Part shown: positions 28,993 to 37,883 of the stretch, one piece after another
Layout of the letters: every line of letters starts with the position of its first letter
Numbering within the stretch: the first letter of the stretch is position 1
From: Sphingomonas sp. NBWT7
GTDB lineage: Bacteria > Pseudomonadota > Alphaproteobacteria > Sphingomonadales > Sphingomonadaceae
Length of the DNA stretch: 64,000 nucleotides
Assembly (NCBI RefSeq): GCF_014217605.1
Contig: NZ_CP043639.1
Coordinates: 2,131,501-2,195,500 of the forward strand
Direction of reading: 5' to 3'
Made by a program: the position numbers and the translations under genes
Notes under the pieces: model-generated
Told to the model about the DNA's origin: nothing
The model's input: only the letters and a program-made list of their open reading frames with translations
Databases searched by the model: none

Positions 28993-30255
28993 TCACAGCG
29001 AGAAATCGAACAGCTGACGCAGGTGATCGTTCATGAACTTCGCCTCCGGATCGGCCTGTTTGCGCACCGCCCCGAAGGCCTCTGCCTTGGGATACAGCCG
29101 GCGCACGTCGGCGCTCGTCAGCGTGTGGCGTTTCGCCCAGTGCGGCCGCCCGCCGTGCGCGCGGAACACCGCCTCGAGCTCGGCGAAATGCGGCCGCCAT
29201 TCCATCGGCGCATATTGGTGGACCGAGATTGATGCGCACGGGCCGGCGTGGAACGGCGACAGCCAGATGTCGTCGCCCGCGACCATGCGGAATTCGAAGG
29301 GGAAGATCAGCGGCATCCGGCGGCGGCGAAGCAGCGCCAGCGCCTCGCGCAGCGCAGCGACCGCGTTGGCGACGGGCAGCTCATATTCCATCTCCTCGAA
29401 CCGCACGTTGCGATCCGAGGGAAAGATGCACCACGCCGGGCCGACGCGCTGCGTCGGGCCGCCGATGCGCGATATCACGCGCTGGATCATCGGCACGGTG
29501 CGCGGCGCGGCGGCGGCGAGATCGCAGCACGCCTGGAACACGCGATCGCTGCCCTCCTCCTGCGACAGATCGGCGGGGGTGGTGGGATGCAGCGTCTTGA
29601 AGGTGACGCTGTCGGCATAGGGAAAGAGGAAGAATTCCATGTGCCGCGTCGCCAGCGCGAGATCGGCGATCCGATCGAGCACCTCGGCGAGCGGGCGACG
29701 CTCGATCCGCTCCTCGAGGTGCAGCGCGGGCAGCACCGCCATCCGCACACGCGTCGCGATGCCGAGCAGCCCTAGCGACAGGCGCTGCGCCTGGAACAGA
29801 TCGGGCGCGCTCGCCGCGTCGCAATCGACGATGCTGCCGTCCGCCAGCACGAGGCGAAACGCCTGCGCCAGCGTCGCGAGCGAACCGAGATCGCGCCCCG
29901 TGCCGTGCGTGCCGGTGGCCAGTGCGCCGCCGAGCGACTGCGGATTGACGTCCCCCTGATTAGGCAACGACAGGCCTTGCTCCCACAGCGCCTCGGTCAG
30001 CCGCTTGAGGCTCCAGCCCGCCGGCGCGTCGACCGTCCGGCGATCGGGCGCGACGATCAGCTCGCCGTCCATGTCGTCGAGCGACACCAACGTGCCGCTC
30101 GTCTCGCACAGCGGCATGAACGAATGCCCCGCCCCTGTCACGCGCACCTGGCGCGCGTCACGCACGATCGCCGACAGCTCGGCCTCGTCGCGCGGGCGAA
30201 CGATCGCAGCGGGATGCGCGACGACGCTGCCCGACCAGTTGCGCCATTCGCTCAT
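28993..30255 (-). CDS. FAD-binding oxidoreductase, D-arabinono-1,4-lactone oxidase type
   Basis: The 420-residue flavoprotein has a vanillyl-alcohol-oxidase-type FAD domain (PAAIVRPRDEAELSAIVRDA, TGAGHSF, LPNQGDVNPQSLGGALATGT) and the C-terminal aldonolactone oxidase domain (PFEFRMVAGDDIWLSPFHAG, HWAKRHTLT). Family members oxidise lactones such as L-gulono- or D-arabinono-lactone using oxygen. The His in GAGHSF is at the position of the covalent FAD linkage in many relatives. The ATG at 30255 overlaps the amidase stop in an ATGA arrangement, so translation is coupled; a GTG 6 bases earlier is possible. It is the middle gene of the operon. Confidence 0.87.
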   Translation of the reverse strand: MSEWRNWSGSVVAHPAAIVRPRDEAELSAIVRDARQVRVTGAGHSFMPLCETSGTLVSLDDMDGELIVAPDRRTVDAPAGWSLKRLTEALWEQGLSLPNQGDVNPQSLGGALATGTHGTGRDLGSLATLAQAFRLVLADGSIVDCDAASAPDLFQAQRLSLGLLGIATRVRMAVLPALHLEERIERRPLAEVLDRIADLALATRHMEFFLFPYADSVTFKTLHPTTPADLSQEEGSDRVFQACCDLAAAAPRTVPMIQRVISRIGGPTQRVGPAWCIFPSDRNVRFEEMEYELPVANAVAALREALALLRRRRMPLIFPFEFRMVAGDDIWLSPFHAGPCASISVHQYAPMEWRPHFAELEAVFRAHGGRPHWAKRHTLTSADVRRLYPKAEAFGAVRKQADPEAKFMNDHLRQLFDFSL

Positions 30256-31676
30256 GCCCACACCTTGGGCCGGCGCTGCGCCCAGGGCATTTCCTTCTCG
30301 AGCTGCCCGGCGAGGCGGTACAGCGTTCCCTCGTCGGCGTAGCGCGCAGTGAACATCATGCCGATCGGCAACCCGCCCGCACTCATCCCCAACGGCAGCG
30401 AGAGCGACGGCTGACCGGTGAAATTGAACAGGGCGGCGAAGGGATAGAGCGCGATCTGCCGCTTGCCGATCTCGCGCGGGCTAACCGTCGCGGGATCGCT
30501 GAAGCCGATCGGCGGCGGCGGCATGCTCATCACCGGCGTCAGATACACGTCATAGGGCGCGAAGCGCTGCAGCACCCCGCGCGTCAGCTTGCGCAGTTCC
30601 TGATAGCCCCAGAACGCCTGCTCGCCCGTCACCTGGCGTGCGCCCTGCAGCGCGGCCCAGGTCATCGGCTCGAGTTCGTCCTCGCGCGGCTCGCGGCCGA
30701 CGCGATCGATCACGCGCCGCATGCCGGCGGCGAAGTTCGCGGCGGAAACGGGCGCCCGCGCCCGCGCGATCGCGCGGTGATCGACGCCCAGGCTCTCCTC
30801 GCGCACGTCGTGGCCAAGCGCAGCGAGTGTCTCGGCGGTATGCGCGAGCACCGCGGCGACCTCCGGGTCGATCGGATTGCCGGTGGGCGTTTCGGGCGAC
30901 CAGCCGATCCGCAGCCGCCCCGGGCTGCGTGCGACGTCGTCGAGATAGCTGCCGTCCTTCGCCGGGAGGGCATAGGGCGATCCGGGCTCGGGGATGCCGG
31001 TCGCGTCGAGCATCGCCGCGCTGTCGCGCACGCTGCGCGTCACCACGTGGTCGACGCAGAAGCCCATCGCATAATCGAACCCGTCGGGCAGGTTGGGCAC
31101 GCGGTCGCGCGTTGGCTTCATGCCGACGAGGCCGCAGCATGCGGCGGGGATGCGGATCGAGCCGAGCCCGTCCGAGGCGTGCGCCATCGGCACGATCCCC
31201 GCCGCGACCGCCGCCGCCGACCCGCCCGACGAGCCGCCCGCGATATGCCCTGGATCCCACGGATTGCGCGTCGGCCCGAACAGCGACGTCTCGACGTTGC
31301 CGATGATGCCATATTCAGACGACGCGCCGCGGCCAAGCAGGACGACGCCCGTGTCGCGGTAGCGCCGCGTGAGGCCGCTATCCTCGGCATCGATCATGTC
31401 GGCGCAGAAGCGGCTACCGCTGGTGTTGCGCCAGCCTGCAACGCCGATGCCGAAGTCCTTGACCAGGAACGGTACGCCCGCGAACGGCCCGTCGGGCAGC
31501 GGCCCCGCAGCAGCCGCTCGCGCGCCGTCGAAATCGCGATGAACGACCGCGTTGATCGTACCGTCGACCGCCTCGATCCGTGCGATCGCCGCCTCGACCA
31601 ATTCGGCGGGTGAGACGGCGCGAGTCCGCACCAGCTGCGCGAGCCCGAGCGCGTCGTGCGACGAATAATCCTGCAT
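30252..31676 (-). CDS. Amidase (amidase-signature family)
   Basis: The 474-residue enzyme has the amidase-signature catalytic triad: Lys in [10 protein letters not shown], the cis-Ser in [15 protein letters not shown] and the nucleophilic Ser in [11 protein letters not shown]. It would hydrolyse an amide bond, substrate unknown; it lacks the GatA context (no gatB or gatC nearby). There is no signal peptide from the ATG at 31676, and GGAG lies 5-6 bases before that ATG. It is the first gene of a three-gene operon with the lactone-oxidase-like and PLP enzymes, hinting at a pathway that frees and then oxidises or cleaves an amide-linked compound. Confidence 0.9.
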   Translation of the reverse strand: MQDYSSHDALGLAQLVRTRAVSPAELVEAAIARIEAVDGTINAVVHRDFDGARAAAAGPLPDGPFAGVPFLVKDFGIGVAGWRNTSGSRFCADMIDAEDSGLTRRYRDTGVVLLGRGASSEYGIIGNVETSLFGPTRNPWDPGHIAGGSSGGSAAAVAAGIVPMAHASDGLGSIRIPAACCGLVGMKPTRDRVPNLPDGFDYAMGFCVDHVVTRSVRDSAAMLDATGIPEPGSPYALPAKDGSYLDDVARSPGRLRIGWSPETPTGNPIDPEVAAVLAHTAETLAALGHDVREESLGVDHRAIARARAPVSAANFAAGMRRVIDRVGREPREDELEPMTWAALQGARQVTGEQAFWGYQELRKLTRGVLQRFAPYDVYLTPVMSMPPPPIGFSDPATVSPREIGKRQIALYPFAALFNFTGQPSLSLPLGMSAGGLPIGMMFTARYADEGTLYRLAGQLEKEMPWAQRRPKVWA

Positions 31677-31785
31677 TGCCGCTCCTACCGTCTCTTTTCG
31701 CGCCATGCTGGGCGCAAATGCCGAACGGGGCAACCATCGCCTGCAGCGTTGACCGCCCCGGCTTCCCGGCGCACGAGGACGCGCG

Positions 31786-31995
31786 ATGAGCAAGAGCAAG
31801 GGCCGCACCGGCGCACATGCGCGCGCCAACATCCAGCCGCCACCGACCCCGGCCGAACTCGACGCCGCGCGGCGCGAGATCGCCCAGATCGAGAGCAAGC
31901 TGGCCGACATCGCGGCGGGCCACCCCTCCGTGAAGACGTGGAAGGCGCGGCTGCGCACCGCGCAGGCAGTGGTTGCCCGCGCGCCCAAGGCATGA
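31786..31995 (+). CDS. Small hypothetical protein, 69 residues
   Basis: The protein begins MSKSKGRTGAHARANIQPPP, a basic disordered start, followed by a charged helix (AELDAARREIAQIESKLADI) and a basic helical end (KTWKARLRTAQAVVARAPKA). It has no cysteine or membrane span and I do not recognise it. It sits between the divergent amidase operon and the YciI-like gene on the same strand 32 bases downstream. Confidence 0.65.
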   Translation: MSKSKGRTGAHARANIQPPPTPAELDAARREIAQIESKLADIAAGHPSVKTWKARLRTAQAVVARAPKA

Positions 31996-32027
31996 GGCCC
32001 GGCGGCATGGCCAGGGAATAGCGCGGT

Positions 32028-32330
32028 ATGGCCCACTTCCTGCTCCACTACGATCTAGCGCCCGACTATCTCGCGCGGCGCGGCGCCTTTCGCGACGCGC
32101 ATCTCGCGCTCGCATGGGAGGCGGCCGTGGCGGGGCGGCTGATCCTGGGCGGCGCGGTCGGCGATCCGGTGTCGCACGCGCTGCTATTGTTCGACGATGC
32201 GGCGAGCGCCGCAGCGTTCGCGGCGGCCGATCCCTATGTCACCAGCGGCATCGTCACCGGTTGGCGCGTCATGCCCTGGGCGACGGTGGTCGGCGACGGG
32301 GCGGCGACGCCGCTGCGGCCGGCGGGATAA
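32028..32330 (+). CDS. YciI-like protein
   Basis: The 100-residue protein begins MAHFLLHYDLAPDYLARRGA and has the ferredoxin-like YciI fold pattern: an opening strand with HYD, a helix with RGAFRDAHLALAWEAAVAGR, a GRLILGGAV strand, and AAAFAAADPYVTSGIVTGWR, the DPY segment typical of YciI. YciI proteins are small dimers of uncertain function, some acting on chlorinated aromatics. The ATG at 32028 follows GCGCGGT with little ribosome-site signal. Confidence 0.85.
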   Translation: MAHFLLHYDLAPDYLARRGAFRDAHLALAWEAAVAGRLILGGAVGDPVSHALLLFDDAASAAAFAAADPYVTSGIVTGWRVMPWATVVGDGAATPLRPAG

Positions 32331-32406
32331 CGGCAGGCCACGCGCGACGCTTGTCGCTGCGCGCGCGCAGGCCTAACCCCTGCGACCGTACGATCACGGA
32401 GCTTCC

Positions 32407-35061
32407 ATGCGCGCCTTCCTGCTTGCGACCGCCCTTTCCTTCGTCGGCACCGCCGCCGGCGCGCAGAATGCCCCCGCCCCGCGCAAGATCGCCGTCGTCG
32501 CTGACCCCGCTGCGCCCAAGGGCCGGCTGTCAGACGCCGCGATGCCCGAGGCGTATCGGCTCGACTTCACGATCCAACCGGCGAAGACCGGCTTTTCCGG
32601 CCATGGCGAGATCGACGTCGCGCTGAAGGCCGCGACGCGCCGGCTGTACCTCCACGGCCGCGATCTGGCGGTGAAGGCGTCGGCGCGCGTCGGCGGCCGG
32701 ACGATCCCGGCCACCTTCACGCAGGTCGACAAGACGGGCACCGCGCGGCTCGATTTCGCGCAGGAGCTGCCCGCCGGTGCGGTGACGCTGGTATTCGACT
32801 GGACCGGCAGCTTCGGCGACAGCGCGTCGGGGCTCTACCGCGTCAAAGTGGGCGAGCAATGGTATAGCTGGACGCAGTTCGAATCGATCGACGCGCGTGC
32901 CGCCTTCCCGAGCTTCGACGAGCCTGGCTTCAAGACGCCGTTCACCGTCTCGATCACCACCGATCGCGGTAGCAAGGCGGTGAGCAATGCGCCCGAAACC
33001 GGCGTGACGCGCGCCGGCGCGCTCGAGAAGCACCAGTTCGCCGCCACCCGCCCGCTGCCGACGTATCTCGTCGCGCTGGTGACGGGACCGTTCGTCCACG
33101 CGACCGGCACCGTCCCGCCGACGCCCGAGCGCGCCCAGCCGCTGCCGCTTGGCGCGGTGCTGACACAGGCGCAGAAGGACAAGACCGGTTATGTGATGGC
33201 GGAGACGCCGCACATCGTCAGCCTGCTGGAAAAGTATTTCGGCGCGCCCTTCCCCTTCCCGAAGCTTGATCAGATCGGCTCGCCGATCATGCCCGGCGCG
33301 ATGGAGAATGCCGGCGCCGACATCTACGGCGACGGGATCATCGCGCTCGCGCCCGATGCGCCGGTGTCGCAGAAGAAGCTGTTCGGCATGGTCGTCGCGC
33401 ATGAGCTCGCGCACCAGTGGTTCGGCGATCTCGTCTCGCCCGTGTGGTGGGACGATCTGTGGCTGAACGAGAGTTTCGCCAACTGGATGGGCTTTCGCAT
33501 CGGCGGCGAGTGGCGGCCCGAGCTCAACATCGGCGTCGGCGGGCTCGAAGAGGGCTTCTCGGCGATGAACACCGATTCGCTCACCGTCGGGCGGCCGATC
33601 CACGAGCCGATCCGCGAGAATGCGAAGATCGATTCGGCGTTCGACGGTATCACCTACGGCAAGGGCGGGCATGTCATTGCGATGATCGCGGCGTATCTTG
33701 GCGACGAGAAGTTCCGCGACGGCGTGCGCCTGCACCTCAAGCGCCACGCCTATGGCAGCGCGGCGACGGCGGACTTCTTCAAGAGCCTCGCCGATGCAGC
33801 GCAGGACCCGCGCGTGGTGACGGCGATGCAGAGCTTCGTCGACCAGCAGGGCGTGCCGCTGATCTCGCTCACCCGGCAGGGCGGCAGGATGGTCGCGACG
33901 CAATCACGCTACACCTTTATCGGCCAGGCGCCGCAGCCGACGCGCTGGACGGTGCCGTTCTGCTACCGCGTCGGCGAGGCGCGCAGCTGCCAGCTGATCG
34001 ACGGCGCATCGGCGACGATCGACGTGCCGACAGGCAATGCCGCGCTGATGCCCAATGCGGGCGGCAACGGTTATTACCGGTTCGACATGCCGGCAGCGGA
34101 CTGGGACCGGCTGATCGCCGGCTTCGCGCAGCTGCCGGGGGCAGAGGCAATCGCAGCGAGCGACAGCCTGTGGGCCTCGTTCCGCGCCGGTCGCACCGAT
34201 GCCGCGCGCGTACTCGCGGGCACGGTGGCGATGGCGGGCAACGCCGATTCGAACGCCGCGCTCGACGGCGGGCAGCGGCTCGCCGGGATGCACAGCCGCG
34301 GGCTGATCCCCGCTGCCGCGCTGCCGTCGTATCGCGCCTTCCTCGATCGCACCTACGCGCCGCGGCTCGCCGCGCTCGGCTTCGATCCGGCGGCGGGCGC
34401 CCATGCCGGCGACGATCCTGACCGGCAGAAGCTGCGCGCCGACACCGTCGCGCTGCTGGCGAGCGAGGCGGAGGACAAGGCGCTGCTGGCGAAGCTCGCC
34501 GCGGCGGCGGAACGCTACCTCGGCGGCGACAAGGCCGCACTGGATGCAACCTATCTCGGCGACGGCTTCGGCGCGGTGGTGCAACAGGGCGGCCTGCCCG
34601 CGGCGAAGCGGATCATGGAGGCTGGGCTCGCCAGCGAGGAGCCGGTGGTGCGCGACGCCGCCTTCGCCGCGGTGGCGGACAGCGGCCAGCCGGCGATCGC
34701 AACCTGGGCGCTCGCGCTCAACGATGCGCGACTGCGTACGCTCGATCGCGCGAACCTCATCCAGCGGCTCGCGGTGACGCCGGGCACGGCAACGATGACG
34801 GGCGATTGGTTCATCGCCAATATCGACAAGGTGCTGGGCAGCGCGAACGGGATCTTCGCCGGGCGCGTCGCCCGCACCTTCGCGACGCAGTGCGGCGTCG
34901 ACCGCGCGGCGCAGATCGACGCGGCGATCGGCGCGCGCATCCGCGCCGACGGCAACGGCGTGCTCGATTACGAGCGGACGCTGGAGAATATCCGGCTGTG
35001 CGGCGCGCTGCGCGACGCCAAATCGGCCGAACTCGGCACGGCGCTGCGGCAGGCGAAGTAA
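32407..35061 (+). CDS. M1-family metallopeptidase (aminopeptidase N-like), exported
   Basis: The 884-residue protein starts with a signal peptide MRAFLLATALSFVGTAAGAQ, so it acts in the periplasm or outside. The M1 hallmarks are the substrate-binding GAMENAG at about residue 298, the zinc site VVAHELAHQWFGD near residue 329 and the third ligand in WLNESFANWMG. A beta-rich N-terminal domain precedes and a long ERAP1-like C-terminal helical domain follows. It cleaves single residues from peptide N-termini. It is in a row with the Old Yellow Enzyme gene 44 bases downstream, but no shared function is evident. Confidence 0.95.
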   Translation: MRAFLLATALSFVGTAAGAQNAPAPRKIAVVADPAAPKGRLSDAAMPEAYRLDFTIQPAKTGFSGHGEIDVALKAATRRLYLHGRDLAVKASARVGGRTIPATFTQVDKTGTARLDFAQELPAGAVTLVFDWTGSFGDSASGLYRVKVGEQWYSWTQFESIDARAAFPSFDEPGFKTPFTVSITTDRGSKAVSNAPETGVTRAGALEKHQFAATRPLPTYLVALVTGPFVHATGTVPPTPERAQPLPLGAVLTQAQKDKTGYVMAETPHIVSLLEKYFGAPFPFPKLDQIGSPIMPGAMENAGADIYGDGIIALAPDAPVSQKKLFGMVVAHELAHQWFGDLVSPVWWDDLWLNESFANWMGFRIGGEWRPELNIGVGGLEEGFSAMNTDSLTVGRPIHEPIRENAKIDSAFDGITYGKGGHVIAMIAAYLGDEKFRDGVRLHLKRHAYGSAATADFFKSLADAAQDPRVVTAMQSFVDQQGVPLISLTRQGGRMVATQSRYTFIGQAPQPTRWTVPFCYRVGEARSCQLIDGASATIDVPTGNAALMPNAGGNGYYRFDMPAADWDRLIAGFAQLPGAEAIAASDSLWASFRAGRTDAARVLAGTVAMAGNADSNAALDGGQRLAGMHSRGLIPAAALPSYRAFLDRTYAPRLAALGFDPAAGAHAGDDPDRQKLRADTVALLASEAEDKALLAKLAAAAERYLGGDKAALDATYLGDGFGAVVQQGGLPAAKRIMEAGLASEEPVVRDAAFAAVADSGQPAIATWALALNDARLRTLDRANLIQRLAVTPGTATMTGDWFIANIDKVLGSANGIFAGRVARTFATQCGVDRAAQIDAAIGARIRADGNGVLDYERTLENIRLCGALRDAKSAELGTALRQAK

Positions 35062-35105
35062 CCGCCGCAGCGCTGCCTTTCTTCAACGACGATCCGGAGA
35101 CACTC

Positions 35106-36194
35106 ATGCCCGTCGACACGCTGTTCCAGCCGCTCGCGCTGAAGCGCGGCCCCGCGATGAAGAACCGCTTCATGCTGGCGCCGCTGACCAACCAGCAGAG
35201 CCACCCCGACGGGCGGCTGTCGGACGAGGAGCATCGCTGGCTGACGATGCGCGCGACCGGCGGCTTCGCGGTGACGATGACCGCCGCGGCGCACGTGCAG
35301 GCGGTGGGACAGGGCTTCGCCGGGCAGATCGGCGCGTTCGGCGACGAGCATCTCGCCGGGCTGACGCGGCTCGCCGACACGATCCGCGCCGAAGGATCGA
35401 TCTCGTCGTTGCAACTGCACCACGCCGGCAATCGCTCGCCCGCCGAGCTGGTCGGCACGCCGGTCTGCCCGTCGGACGATCCCGAAACGGGTGCGCGCGG
35501 GCTGACGCTCGCCGAAGTCGAGCAGGTGCGCGACGATTTCGTCGCCGCGGCGCAGCGCGCGGACCGGGCCGGGTTCGACGGCGTCGAGGTGCACGGCGCG
35601 CACGGCTATATCCTCGCGCAATTCCTCTCGCCCGAGATTAATCGGCGCGACGATCGCTATGGCGGCAGCCTGGAGAACCGCGCGCGGATTGTGTTCGAGA
35701 TCGTCGACGGCATCCGCGCGACGTGCCGCCCCGATTTCCAGATCGGCGTGCGCCTGTCGCCCGAGCGCTTCGGGTTGAAGCTGCTCGAGATCCGCGACGT
35801 CGCCGGGCGGCTGCTGTCGGATGGCAAGATCGACTTCCTAGACATGTCGCTGTGGGACGCGGCGAAGGAACCGCACGAGGACGAGCACAAGGGCCGGTCG
35901 CTGATGAGCTTCTTCACCGATCTGCCGCGCGGCGACGTGCGGCTCGGCGCGGCCGGCAAGATCATGAGCGCGGCGGACGCGGCGGCGGCGATCGACGCCG
36001 GCTGCGACTTCGTCGTCATCGGCCGTGCCGCGATCCTGCGCCACGATTTTCCCAAGCGTGTCGCCGCCGATCCGGCCTACACCTCGCCACCGACGCCCGT
36101 CAGCGCGCAGCATCTGCTCGACGAGGGGCTGAGCCCGCTGTTCGTCGATTACATGCGCAACTGGGCGGGCTTCGTCGAACCGAAGGCGGCCTGA
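35106..36194 (+). CDS. NADH:flavin oxidoreductase, Old Yellow Enzyme family
   Basis: This 362-residue FMN enzyme has the TIM-barrel OYE signatures: MKNRFMLAPLTNQQSH (the R and N near the N-terminus), SSLQLHHAGN with the ligand His pair, and FDGVEVHGAHGYILAQFLSP followed by NRRDDRYGGSLENRARI. The C-terminal LGAAGKIMSAADAA and CDFVVIGRAAI form the phosphate-binding side. Such enzymes reduce activated alkenes or act on related substrates. The ATG at 35106 is preceded by CGGAGACACTC. Its stop is 8 bases before the convergent diguanylate cyclase stop. Confidence 0.93.
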   Translation: MPVDTLFQPLALKRGPAMKNRFMLAPLTNQQSHPDGRLSDEEHRWLTMRATGGFAVTMTAAAHVQAVGQGFAGQIGAFGDEHLAGLTRLADTIRAEGSISSLQLHHAGNRSPAELVGTPVCPSDDPETGARGLTLAEVEQVRDDFVAAAQRADRAGFDGVEVHGAHGYILAQFLSPEINRRDDRYGGSLENRARIVFEIVDGIRATCRPDFQIGVRLSPERFGLKLLEIRDVAGRLLSDGKIDFLDMSLWDAAKEPHEDEHKGRSLMSFFTDLPRGDVRLGAAGKIMSAADAAAAIDAGCDFVVIGRAAILRHDFPKRVAADPAYTSPPTPVSAQHLLDEGLSPLFVDYMRNWAGFVEPKAA

Positions 36195-36201
36195 TCGCGC
36201 G

Positions 36202-37704
36202 TCACGCGGCGAGCGCCCGCCGCCCGGCCGGTGGAGCGCCCGCGGCCGCGCCGGGACGATCGCTGGCGATGCACCATTCGATCCGGTCGCGCCCCTGATC
36301 CTTTGCCCGGTACAGCGCCTGATCGAGCCGGTGCAGCAGATCGGCCGCGACGCGGCGGCCGGCGGGTAGATAACAGGCGCCGATGCTCGCCGTTGCAGAG
36401 ATCGGCGCCCCGCCCCATATCGCAGGACGATCGGCAATCGCGCCGCGCAATCGCTCCGCCGCGTCCTCCGCGGCGCGGGAATCCGCGACGTCGATCACCA
36501 GACCGAATTCCTCGCCGCCCAGCCGGCCGATTACCGCGTCCAGCGGAAAGCAGCTACGCAGCGTCGTCGCGAAACCGCGCAGCACCGCGTCTCCCGCGAG
36601 ATGCCCGAAACGATCGTTGATCGCCTTGAACCGATCGACGTCGAGCCACAGGATCGCGAGCCCCGTGCCACCTTCGCGCGCCACGGCGAGCCGCGCCTGC
36701 AGGTCAATCTCGAACGCGCGCCGGTTGAGCAGCCCCGTCAGCCCGTCGTGATCGGCGGCATGGCGCAGCTGGCGCATCAGATCGTCGCGCACCGCCACCG
36801 CACTACTGATCGTCAGCGGTATCAGCACCAGGAACGCAACCGTGACGCGCACCGACACCACCATGTGCGGCACCGCCATGTCCTGCCCGATGTTGAGCAG
36901 CCCCAGCCCGATCACCGTCAGGTAGAAGGTGCCGAACGCCATCGTCATCACCGCGGTGACGGGCACCGAATAGGTCAGCGCGCACCACAGCAGCGCGGGA
37001 ACGGGGAAGACGATACTGCCCGGCCCGTCGAATAGCACGGCGGCGACGCATGAGGCGGCGAGCAGCAACGCGGGGCATAGGTCACGGGCCCGCGACAGAC
37101 GCGCACGGGCGATCCAACCGGGCCGAACGGTCAACAGTGCCGGCAGGACGACCATGTAATTGACGAGTTCGCTCGCCGGCCATGTCTGCAGCGCCTGGAT
37201 CGCCGAACCGCCGAACTCGATCGTGACGAGCAGCGCACCGCACAGGCCGGCGGCGATGCTGCCCGGCAGCAGGCAGGCGAGGATCCGCAGCACGGCGTGC
37301 GAGCGGCGGAGGCTGAGATCGCCGGCCGGGAGGCGTGCGAGCAGCAAGGTGACGACAAACGCGCTGACGACGTTGGTCGCAGCGAAGAAGGCGGCGAGCG
37401 ACAGTGGCCGGCCGAAGATGAGGTCCGCCGCAATGAAACCCGCTGCGGCCGCCGCATAACCCGGCAGACGGAACAGCCGGCGGTCGCGCAGCGCCAACCC
37501 GACGAGCACGGCATTGGCTGGCCAGAACGAGACGGAAAAGGCATGCCGCGACGCAAGCCCGAGCATGCTCGCGGCGAATACGGCAAGGCCGAGCAGCGCA
37601 AACGCGAGCGGACGGCCGGCGGGGCGGCGGGCGGAAGCGGCGACAGACGGATCGGGACGCTCGTCGGCGTCCGGCCTGGCCCAATCTTGTGTCGCGCGAA
37701 ACAT
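36202..37704 (-). CDS. MASE1-domain diguanylate cyclase
   Basis: The 500-residue membrane protein has an N-terminal MASE1 sensor (about residues 33-305, 8 hydrophobic segments) and a C-terminal GGDEF domain (about 318-480) with the active-site GRLGGEEFGLV. It would make cyclic-di-GMP from two GTP. The RxxD inhibitory I-site that should lie 5 residues upstream of GGEEF is absent (PLDA there), so product inhibition may be weak. A short Ala/Pro tail follows the cyclase domain. It converges on the OYE gene and is divergent from the MFS gene; a PilZ protein, a possible c-di-GMP reader, is encoded 5.4 kb away. Confidence 0.93.
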   Translation of the reverse strand: MFRATQDWARPDADERPDPSVAASARRPAGRPLAFALLGLAVFAASMLGLASRHAFSVSFWPANAVLVGLALRDRRLFRLPGYAAAAAGFIAADLIFGRPLSLAAFFAATNVVSAFVVTLLLARLPAGDLSLRRSHAVLRILACLLPGSIAAGLCGALLVTIEFGGSAIQALQTWPASELVNYMVVLPALLTVRPGWIARARLSRARDLCPALLLAASCVAAVLFDGPGSIVFPVPALLWCALTYSVPVTAVMTMAFGTFYLTVIGLGLLNIGQDMAVPHMVVSVRVTVAFLVLIPLTISSAVAVRDDLMRQLRHAADHDGLTGLLNRRAFEIDLQARLAVAREGGTGLAILWLDVDRFKAINDRFGHLAGDAVLRGFATTLRSCFPLDAVIGRLGGEEFGLVIDVADSRAAEDAAERLRGAIADRPAIWGGAPISATASIGACYLPAGRRVAADLLHRLDQALYRAKDQGRDRIEWCIASDRPGAAAGAPPAGRRALAA

Positions 37705-37871
37705 GACGAGCTGCGTAGAAGATACCGCGTAAACAAGGGGTAACCATGCTGTCGCTTTCCCGGAAGTGCGGTTTGCGCCGCCTTTCCATGCCGCGCGATT
37801 GCCGGCGCGACATTCATGTGCTGGCGCTCGCCCGCGGACTGCGCCACGATGGCGCCGCGACGCGGCCCGGC

Positions 37872-37877
37872 AGGAGG
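37872..37877 (+). promoter_or_regulatory. Ribosome binding site deciding the MFS start
   Basis: AGGAGG at 37872-37877 is a full anti-Shine-Dalgarno match 6 bases before a GTG at 37884. It fixes the GTG as the start of the MFS gene rather than the ATG at 37746. Confidence 0.7.
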
Positions 37878-37883
37878 CCGCGC

